NCBI GenBank assembly: GCA_910585065.1
Contig: CAJUCG010000047.1
Coordinates: 1-16,026, forward strand
Length of the DNA stretch: 16,026 nucleotides
Direction of reading: 5' to 3'
Source of the DNA: an uncultured Lachnospiraceae bacterium
Lineage (GTDB): Bacteria; Bacillota; Clostridia; Lachnospirales; Lachnospiraceae
Shown here: one piece after another, positions 1-5,603 of the stretch
Layout of the letters: every line of letters starts with the position of its first letter
Position numbering within the stretch: position 1 is the first letter of the stretch
Notes under the pieces: model-generated
Database searches by the model: none
What the model saw: the letters and a program-made list of their open reading frames with translations, nothing else
What the model was told of the DNA's origin: nothing
Made by a program: the position numbers and the translations under genes

Positions 1-436
1 ACTCGCGCACCATGCCAAGTGCTGCCTGCCTTTCATCCCCTGCATTGCGGTAGACAAGCTGTAGATAATCCGCCTTTCCCCCTCCGATCTCCTTTAAGCG
101 TTCTATATGATTTTTCTCGCAGTCCGTCGTGTAGATCCTATGGGTGCAATGTTTTATCTCCTCATGCTGCGCAAACCCAAAAAAGATCATGATGACATCG
201 TATTCTTTGTAATTTTCCTGACGCAATAAGCCTCTTGTAAAATATGTCCCGCGATATTCTATTATTTCTGCATAGTCATCCGTCCCCGGAATCATGGGGA
301 TACAATAGTAAAGTGCCTGTGACTCCGAATAGTCTGCCATCAGCACACGCTTTCCCATCTGGTAAAAAATCCTTGATAAATACAGTACGGTATCTTGTAC
401 ATCCAGTCCTATAAAACCAATTACTTTACATTCCAT
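1..436 (-). CDS. Partial MinD/CpaE-like protein lacking a P-loop, second gene of a putative pilus-type operon (3' end outside window)
   Basis: The open frame runs from ATG at 436 to the left edge, about 145 residues, with no stop inside the window. It begins MECKVIGFIGLDVQDTVLYL, which resembles the first strand and helix of a SIMIBI/MinD fold, but the place of the Walker A loop holds GLDVQDT, with no lysine and no GKT. Later segments KRVLMADYSESQ and EYDVIMIFF look like the following strands of a Rossmann-like core. An ATG at 442 is in frame but abuts the AGGGGG ribosome binding site; the ATG at 436 has a 6-nt spacing and is preferred. It lies 17 nt after the stop of the preceding gene, so the two are cotranscribed. 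From memory, pairs of this kind (one degenerate P-loop protein plus one without a P-loop) occur at the head of Tad/Flp-like pilus loci in Clostridia. The role is an inference and the fold assignment is tentative. Confidence 0.7.
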   Translation of the reverse strand, partial: MECKVIGFIGLDVQDTVLYLSRIFYQMGKRVLMADYSESQALYYCIPMIPGTDDYAEIIEYRGTYFTRGLLRQENYKEYDVIMIFFGFAQHEEIKHCTHRIYTTDCEKNHIERLKEIGGGKADYLQLVYRNAGDERQAALGMVRE

Positions 437-453
437 TCCCATCCCCCTTAATT

Positions 454-1284
454 TTAGAATACCTCCCCTAATTCCCTGTTAAATACCACCTGCTGCATCA
501 GCAAAAACGTGGTTTTCTTTAATTCCTGCATGAAATAACGGTTCTCTTTCTCCTCGCTTGTGTTATAATTGGAACTGATATACTCTATCATTCTCCCGTA
601 GGCCGCAGCCAGTTGAAATTCTTCCGAATGCGGAATTACCCCGATAGAGTCATTTCGGAACCCGAACTCGGAAACGATTTTTGTCAGATTGATCGCACTT
701 TTTTTCTGGTAATCACTGATAATAAAGAAGGCTTTCGGAAGCAAAGACGAATAATTCTGAAAAAAACTTTGGATTTCCTCCATATCCTGCCGAAGCAGTA
801 CCACCACTACATCCGCGTCCTCCAAAATCACTTTGGAGCTGATCGTATTTTCTCTATTTGTATCAATGAAAGCAATTTCCTGGTATCTTTGCAGCTGCGG
901 CAGCAGGTTAAAATGAAACTGGTAATCGTAAAGATCTGCATTTCTTGTAAACTGTGGAACATAGTACAATCCCTTTTCCAACAATTCAATGATCGGATAT
1001 TTTTCAAAACAATTTCCCATTTCACAGAAATTGCCCGCAAAATTCGGAAGATAGTCCGCACAGAATGAATTCCCATACGCCGAATCTCCATACGCAGTCA
1101 CCGCCTCCGATACACAGTAAGGCCATTTGCGCGGAAAAAGATATCTTTGTACTCCATTCTCATTATAGTGGTTTTCAAATAGCGTGATCTTAAATGGGTA
1201 TGCCAGCACAGCTGTCAGGCCGATCGCCGTCAAAGCACATGTCACTCCGCTTTTTCTGCAATTCCCCCAGTAGGCGACTTTCAC
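454..1284 (-). CDS. TadZ/CpaE-like MinD-family protein with degenerate Walker A motif
   Basis: About 276 residues from a GTG start at 1284. The frame extends upstream to an ATG at 1305, but AAGGAG lies 7 nt before the GTG and inside that extension, so the GTG is favoured. The N-terminus KVAYWGNCRKSGVTCALTAI aligns in position with the P-loop strand-loop-helix of MinD/ParA ATPases, but the GKT lysine is not there (SGVT). Further on, EIAFIDTNREN looks like the switch II/Walker B-like strand with a conserved Asp, followed by ILEDADVVVVLL and a VIPHSEEF segment near the C-terminus, an order typical of TadZ/CpaE-type pilus localisation ATPases. The gene is first in a minus-strand operon, with a related protein 17 nt downstream. 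It probably positions or supports assembly of an envelope apparatus such as a Tad-like pilus; the assembly genes would lie off the left edge. Family confidence is moderate and the pilus link is inference. Confidence 0.65.
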   Translation of the reverse strand: MKVAYWGNCRKSGVTCALTAIGLTAVLAYPFKITLFENHYNENGVQRYLFPRKWPYCVSEAVTAYGDSAYGNSFCADYLPNFAGNFCEMGNCFEKYPIIELLEKGLYYVPQFTRNADLYDYQFHFNLLPQLQRYQEIAFIDTNRENTISSKVILEDADVVVVLLRQDMEEIQSFFQNYSSLLPKAFFIISDYQKKSAINLTKIVSEFGFRNDSIGVIPHSEEFQLAAAYGRMIEYISSNYNTSEEKENRYFMQELKKTTFLLMQQVVFNRELGEVF

Positions 1285-1358
1285 AAGTCCTCTCCTTCCC
1301 GGCATGCGGCAGCAGAAATACTGTGACGTTTTGAAATCAGATAATTAAGACAATTACT

Positions 1359-1387
1359 ATTTTATTTGATAAACGAGGATTTGTAAA
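1359..1387 (-). promoter_or_regulatory. Putative sigma-A promoter for the MinD-like gene pair
   Basis: On the minus strand, TTTACA (1387-1382) is followed by a 17-nt spacer and TAAAAT (1364-1359). This would place the transcript start near 1352 and give a leader of roughly 70 nt before the GTG at 1284. The surroundings are very AT-rich, so a chance match is possible. Confidence 0.45.
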
Positions 1388-1470
1388 GAGAAATTTGTTT
1401 GTCGTTTTTCACAGACTTTTTATAAATTTTTGTTAAAAATAGATAATGTTAAATCCTGTAAATTTTTAAG

Positions 1471-1537
1471 AAAACTGCGGATCTAAGCAGGATTCCTTCT
1501 CATTTTAAAAAAGATTAGTACTTATATCCACAGTTTT
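1471..1537. repeat. 12-bp inverted repeat in AT-rich intergenic region, possible terminator or regulatory dyad
   Basis: The arms AAAACTGCGGAT (1471-1482) and ATCCACAGTTTT (1526-1537) pair at 11 of 12 positions, with the twelfth able to form a G-U pair in one strand's RNA. The loop is 43 nt. It sits about 28 nt past the stop of the ArsR-type regulator and could serve as its terminator, although in that direction the T-run is short. On the plus strand the second arm runs into seven Ts. A competing pairing exists between AATCCTG (1452-1458) and CAGGATT (1488-1494), the latter lying in the loop. The rest of the 1306-1565 gap is AT-rich and shows no gene. Confidence 0.4.
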
Positions 1538-1565
1538 TTTGTTTTCCATAAAATGTTAATTTTTT

Positions 1566-2492
1566 TTATTCTTTGTAAAATAGTGTCAATTTGATATCCT
1601 GGGGATAATCGCCGAAACAACTTCCAAACAAATTGACTCCTCCGGGACGAAGAGCATCCTCCTTGATCCCAATCCGTATGGAAATATACTCATTCTTTGA
1701 AAGTTCATAGTCGGAAAGATGGTACTTGGCAACCTTTTTTCCGTCAAGAAAAGTTCCCTCCGGGGTGAAAGACCAGGTTTTTAACAGACCATACTGCGTA
1801 TTTTTATCCGGCCACCAGCTAGGATTTAATTTTCCCCTCCTACCGCCAAAATCACTTGGACAAAAGAAAGTTCCCGCGTCCATGCCATTCATCCACACCG
1901 TGATATCTGAAGGCCAATCAAGATTAAATTCATGATCTTCCGAGCAGACTTCAAAGGAAAGCTCCACGCGCTCTTCCTTTACCCGCTTGAGTACATGGTT
2001 TGGAAAACGATATTCTACATATCCTTTTCCAAACCATAAAAGTTTTGCATTTACGCGCTCCGGATGATAAAAACAGCGCGGCTCATCCTCCTCGCCGATA
2101 GGTCCTCTCTCCCCGACCAGACCACAAGTTGGCTCCACATAATAGTCCACAAAATTTCCGATTGGCATATGAATCACTTCCGTGCGCTCGCTGATATCGT
2201 AAGCGGTGACCAAATCCAATTCCGCCCGTTCCACTACCTTGCTGCACAGCTTCATCGATCCGCGAATCCCCGGCTGAAGCGTTGTCTTTATCAAATTCGC
2301 CGCCTCAAGCACGCGGATATGCGATGCCGCGGAGGACGGAGGAATGGAAAGTGCCTCCGCAATCTCATTGATGTTTAATTCTCTCCCGCAAAGAAGCTTT
2401 AGAATATCAAGGCGTGTATCCACCGATAACGCCTTGCCGAGCAACATCAGCTGCTTTGTATCATCCAACCGCAATTTCACTGACGATTTCAT
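1566..2492 (-). CDS. ArsR-type winged-helix transcriptional regulator with large C-terminal domain
   Basis: About 308 residues from the ATG at 2492, chosen because GGGAGAGG lies about 6 nt upstream. An upstream in-frame ATG at 2546 would add 18 charged residues but has only a weak AAGAAAG site. Residues 14-88 form an ArsR-like winged helix: ALSVDTRLDILKLL, then the helix-turn-helix INEIAEALSIPPSSAASHIR, then VLEAANLIKTT. The remaining 200 residues or so are rich in Trp, Phe, Gly and beta-prone segments (for example WPSDITVWMNGMDAG and GGVNLFGSCFGDY near the end), suggesting a beta-sandwich ligand or sugar-binding module; I cannot name that domain securely. The layout resembles the COG4189 group of predicted regulators seen in Clostridia. 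No metal-binding Cys motif of classical ArsR sensors is evident. It is divergent from the YdcF-like gene and may control it or itself. The inducer is unknown. Confidence 0.8.
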   Translation of the reverse strand: MKSSVKLRLDDTKQLMLLGKALSVDTRLDILKLLCGRELNINEIAEALSIPPSSAASHIRVLEAANLIKTTLQPGIRGSMKLCSKVVERAELDLVTAYDISERTEVIHMPIGNFVDYYVEPTCGLVGERGPIGEEDEPRCFYHPERVNAKLLWFGKGYVEYRFPNHVLKRVKEERVELSFEVCSEDHEFNLDWPSDITVWMNGMDAGTFFCPSDFGGRRGKLNPSWWPDKNTQYGLLKTWSFTPEGTFLDGKKVAKYHLSDYELSKNEYISIRIGIKEDALRPGGVNLFGSCFGDYPQDIKLTLFYKE

Positions 2493-2597
2493 TTTTTTCC
2501 TCTCCCTTTCGCACTGCACCTCAAAATATCTTCCATATTTTTCCATTTTTCTTTCTTAACTTTTACTTACCTTTTCCTTACATTTTTCTCCTCCGTC

Positions 2598-2626
2598 TTG
2601 CAGTGTGCAAGAAAACATGATATGAT
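2598..2626 (+). promoter_or_regulatory. Extended -10 promoter for the YdcF-like gene, with a small palindrome at the -35
   Basis: TTGCAG (2598-2603), a 17-nt spacer and TATGAT (2621-2626) preceded by TGA (2618-2620) make an extended -10 promoter. Transcription would start near 2633, just before the CGGAG ribosome binding site and ATG at 2656. The -35 box is part of the palindrome TTGCA-gtg-TGCAA (2598-2610), which could be an operator, perhaps for the divergent ArsR-type regulator; that last point is inference. Confidence 0.6.
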
Positions 2627-2655
2627 CGAAATATTCAGAAGAAACGGAGATTTGT

Positions 2656-3417
2656 ATGATAAAATCGACTCTTACTCTTTTAAATTCAGCCAGCGTCTTA
2701 TCGCTTATATACTTTATCCTGATCGCGCTTTACTCCGGGATAAGAACTTCTTTTTTATGGTTCTGGCCGGTTTTAGCGGTATGCTGCGGCGTAGCATCTT
2801 TGCTGCTGCGGTATACAAATTTGCATCGCACCGTGATGCCGTGGCGCATCCTTGCCCCCACCCTTCTTATTGGGATATGGACGGCGTTTCTTATTCTTTT
2901 TATCACGGAATGCGCTATCCTGCACACCGCCACAAAGGAGCCGGAAGAAAACGTGGAATATATGATTGTACTCGGTGCGCAGGTGCGCGGGGACAAGCCG
3001 TCACTCTCCCTGCAGGCGAGGATTGATACTGCGGCGGAGTATCTCGCCGCTCACCCGCAAGTAAAAGTAATCTGCTCTGGCGGGAAGGGCAGAGGGGAAA
3101 ATAAATCGGAGGCCGCCGCAATAAGAGATGGGCTGCTCCTCCTGGGAATTGATCCGGCGAGAATTCAGATGGAGGATACCTCGACCAACACCGTGGAAAA
3201 TTTGCGCTTCTGCAGAGAACTTCTGCCCACGCCCTGTCCGTCCGTCCTTATTGTGACAAACGATTTCCATTGCAAGCGCGCGGGGCTTATCGCAAAGAAA
3301 TGCGGCTACATGGACAGTTCCACCCTTTCCGCTGGGCAGTTTCTGCTCACAACGCCGCATTACTTCCTACGGGAATTTTTCGCGCTCTTTAAGGATTTTT
3401 TGATTGGAAACCTATAG
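2656..3417 (+). CDS. YdcF/ElyC/SanA-like DUF218 membrane protein
   Basis: 253 residues. Three hydrophobic segments (about residues 9-27, 32-52 and 66-89) precede a DUF218 domain (about 102-246). Family hallmarks are visible: VLGAQV at 105-110, an SGG at 141-143, the EDTSTNT segment at 173-179 followed by VEN, and TNDFH at 201-205. The topology matches the longer YdcF-family proteins with N-terminal membrane helices. Members such as SanA and ElyC affect envelope integrity or lipid-carrier metabolism in enterobacteria; the substrate here is unknown. The ATG is preceded by CGGAG at a 7-nt spacing and an extended -10 promoter. The gene is divergent from the ArsR-type regulator and ends only 13 nt from the convergent end of the exonuclease III gene, with no separate terminator visible. 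Confidence 0.88.
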   Translation: MIKSTLTLLNSASVLSLIYFILIALYSGIRTSFLWFWPVLAVCCGVASLLLRYTNLHRTVMPWRILAPTLLIGIWTAFLILFITECAILHTATKEPEENVEYMIVLGAQVRGDKPSLSLQARIDTAAEYLAAHPQVKVICSGGKGRGENKSEAAAIRDGLLLLGIDPARIQMEDTSTNTVENLRFCRELLPTPCPSVLIVTNDFHCKRAGLIAKKCGYMDSSTLSAGQFLLTTPHYFLREFFALFKDFLIGNL

Positions 3418-3430
3418 TTATTATCTTTTA

Positions 3431-4189
3431 CTACGTGATGACTAACTCCACAGGGCAGTGATCTGAACCCATGATCTTGTCGTGGATATCGGCAGAAACC
3501 AACTTCTTTTCCAGTTCCTTTGAAGCCAGGAAATAATCGATGCGCCATCCCATATTTTTTTCGCGGGCATGAAACATATACGACCACCACGAATAACGCT
3601 CTTTTTCCTCCGGGTGAAAATAGCGGAAAGTGTCAAGAAATCCACTCTTTAACAGTTCGGTCATCTTGCCGCGCTCCTCGTTTGTAAATCCAGAGTTTCC
3701 AACGTTAGTTTTTGGATTTTTTAAGTCTATTTCCTGGTGCGCGACATTCATATCGCCGCAGACGATCACCGGCTTTTTTTCCCGCAGTCCGTTTAAATAA
3801 TTTCGGAATGCATCTTCCCACTGTACGCGGTAGGAAAGCCGTGTTAATTCCCTCTGCGAATTTGGTGTGTAGACCGTCACAACATAGTAGGGTGCAAACT
3901 CTGCCGCGATCACACGCCCCTCCTTGTCATGTTCCTCCACGCCAATCCCATAGGTAACGCCTTCTGGCTCTTCTCTGGTAAAAATAGCAGTCCCGGAATA
4001 TCCTTTTTTCTGCGCATAATTCCAGAATGCATGGTAGCCTTCTGGTTTCCAGTCCAATTGCCCTTCTGAAAGCTTTGTTTCCTGTAAGCAGAACACATCA
4101 GCGTTCACTTTTTGAAAAAACTCTTCAAATCCCTTTCCCATACAGGCACGCAGCCCGTTCACATTCCATGATATCAGTTTTTTTGCCAA
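3431..4189 (-). CDS. xth: Exodeoxyribonuclease III (AP endonuclease)
   Basis: 252 residues from a TTG start at 4189. The frame is open further up (ATG at 4210, GTG at 4213), but only the TTG has a strong site, GGAGG 8 nt upstream, and it yields the family-typical N-terminus MAKKLISWNVNGLR. Active-site motifs of the exonuclease/endonuclease/phosphatase fold are intact: WNVNG (8-12), LQETKL with metal-binding Glu37, VYTPN with Tyr107, GDMNVAH with Asp146 and Asn148, and the terminal SDHCPV with Asp243 and His244. The enzyme cleaves DNA at abasic sites and removes 3' blocking groups in base-excision repair, acting in the cytoplasm. It has its own promoter (4249-4276) and appears monocistronic, convergent with the YdcF-like gene. 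The exact start is inferred; function is secure. Confidence 0.95.
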   Translation of the reverse strand: MAKKLISWNVNGLRACMGKGFEEFFQKVNADVFCLQETKLSEGQLDWKPEGYHAFWNYAQKKGYSGTAIFTREEPEGVTYGIGVEEHDKEGRVIAAEFAPYYVVTVYTPNSQRELTRLSYRVQWEDAFRNYLNGLREKKPVIVCGDMNVAHQEIDLKNPKTNVGNSGFTNEERGKMTELLKSGFLDTFRYFHPEEKERYSWWSYMFHAREKNMGWRIDYFLASKELEKKLVSADIHDKIMGSDHCPVELVIT

Positions 4190-4248
4190 TTTCCTTTCCT
4201 CCAAATCCATCACACGGATAGATGTTATCTCAATATTTCTATAATTTT

Positions 4249-4276
4249 ATTATAGCAAAAACCGCCGGAAAAGCAA
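4249..4276 (-). promoter_or_regulatory. Extended -10 sigma-A promoter for exonuclease III
   Basis: On the minus strand, TTGCTT (4276-4271), a 16-nt spacer ending in TGC, and a perfect TATAAT (4254-4249) form a strong extended -10 promoter. It begins right after the stop codon of the solute-binding protein gene. The -10 is half of a perfect palindrome, TATAAT-TTT-ATTATA (4240-4254 on the plus strand), so a -10-like hexamer also appears on the other strand. Confidence 0.65.
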
Positions 4277-4279
4277 CTT

Positions 4280-5593
4280 TTATTTTAATGCCTCCTCCTG
4301 TAACTTATCAAAAGAAGCCATACACTCCTCCACCGTGGCACCATTTAAAAGTTCTCGCACAATCAGGCAGGTATTTCCCCACTGTTCCACTTTCATCCCG
4401 GCATTTGAGCCAAGAACATAGATCCCTTCCTCAATCCGGTCATTAAGAGGCTTTAAGGCAGCAACACAATCCACTTTTACATTTTGGGAAGGCGAGATAA
4501 CCTGGTTGGTTTCCGAGTAAACCTTAAGTGCTTCATCCGAAATAATAATATCTAAAACGCGCATCGCATCTTCTGCGTGTTCTGCATCCGCTCCAATGCC
4601 AAATCCAGTTATTGGTATAACGGGCATCTGCCCTAAACTGCTTGGAAATCCAATCACCTGCATTTCAAAATCGGTTTCTCCGTAGGCGGTCTTTGTATTT
4701 GCCGCTCCCCAGTAAGCCATGACAATAGGAGTTTTCCCCGCCAAAAAATCCGGACCTTCCGCTTCGATGGCCTCACTGATTGCTGCTTTCTCTGCATCGA
4801 TATAGCCACAGTCGATCAGCTCTTTTAAAAATTCAAATCCGGGGCGCAGGTAATTGCTGTATTTCGCTTTTCCCGAATTTAACGCTGCAATTTCTGCCTC
4901 CGTATTCCCACCATTGTACAGATCCGCATAGCCCAGCGCAAATACAAAATTTTCCAGCCACCAGCGATTTGCACCAATGGGCGTTTCAATTCCATTTTCC
5001 TTAAATACACGGCAGCATTCCAGAAATTCTTCCGGTGTTTTTGGCAATTCCAGATTATATTGTTTAAACAGATCCACGTTGACAAACAGACCATAGGCAA
5101 CAACCTCCTGCGGGATTGCCACAAGTTTGCCGTCCACCGTATTGGCTACCCGGATGATCTCCCGCAGATTCTTCGCGCTCTCAAGCCCTGACAGATCCAT
5201 AAGTTTTCCCTCCGCGCCAAGTGTCATCAACGTATCGGGATTTAACAGGTACATATCATCCATATTATTGCGCACTCGCTCCAAGGTAACATCATCGTAG
5301 GTCTTATCCTTGTATGTTTCTGCGGTGTAAGTGGAGTAGGCGACCGTTACGCCAAGCTCTTGCTCCGCCATCATTATGGTCAAATCTGAGGCACTTCTCG
5401 CCACATTTTTTGCATTGGGTTCAATCTTTTCCATAGGGCTGAACAGATTGATTATCCGCTCTTCCCCCTTTTCCTCGGAGAGCAAATTTTTTGTTTTTGC
5501 ATTACTCCCACAGGAGAGAAAAGTCAGTGCCATTATTGCTGCCAGACAGACTGCTATATTTTTACATTTTTTCCCAATTTCACTTTTTTTCAT
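4280..5593 (-). CDS. Extracellular solute-binding lipoprotein (family 1, sugar-type)
   Basis: 437 residues from the ATG at 5593. A basic stretch and a hydrophobic segment precede a lipobox-like FLSC with Cys28, so the mature protein is probably a lipid-anchored surface protein; Phe at -3 is atypical but tolerated in Gram-positives. The body has the order of a MalE/UgpB-like binding protein: VNVDLFKQYNLELPKTPEEF in the middle, a Trp-rich ANRWWLENF, then a MAYWGAAN segment and a proline/glycine-rich hinge. An in-frame TTG at 5611 overlaps the kinase stop; the ATG is chosen because AAAGGAG lies 4 nt upstream. The start is 10 nt after the hybrid kinase stop, with the ribosome binding site right behind the TGA, so the two are coupled. 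No permease or ATPase gene is near, and the next gene is exonuclease III with its own promoter. This suggests a sensing partner of the kinase or a subunit serving distant permeases. The ligand is unknown. Confidence 0.88.
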   Translation of the reverse strand: MKKSEIGKKCKNIAVCLAAIMALTFLSCGSNAKTKNLLSEEKGEERIINLFSPMEKIEPNAKNVARSASDLTIMMAEQELGVTVAYSTYTAETYKDKTYDDVTLERVRNNMDDMYLLNPDTLMTLGAEGKLMDLSGLESAKNLREIIRVANTVDGKLVAIPQEVVAYGLFVNVDLFKQYNLELPKTPEEFLECCRVFKENGIETPIGANRWWLENFVFALGYADLYNGGNTEAEIAALNSGKAKYSNYLRPGFEFLKELIDCGYIDAEKAAISEAIEAEGPDFLAGKTPIVMAYWGAANTKTAYGETDFEMQVIGFPSSLGQMPVIPITGFGIGADAEHAEDAMRVLDIIISDEALKVYSETNQVISPSQNVKVDCVAALKPLNDRIEEGIYVLGSNAGMKVEQWGNTCLIVRELLNGATVEECMASFDKLQEEALK

Positions 5594-5603
5594 AAAACTC
5601 CTT

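Noticed and set aside
613..1068. 151-codon plus-strand open frame
   Set aside because: Antisense shadow of the MinD-like gene, with no ribosome binding site or recognisable domain.
2598..3026. 142-codon plus-strand open frame
   Set aside because: Overlaps the YdcF-like gene in another frame, begins inside its promoter, and shows no protein-like pattern.
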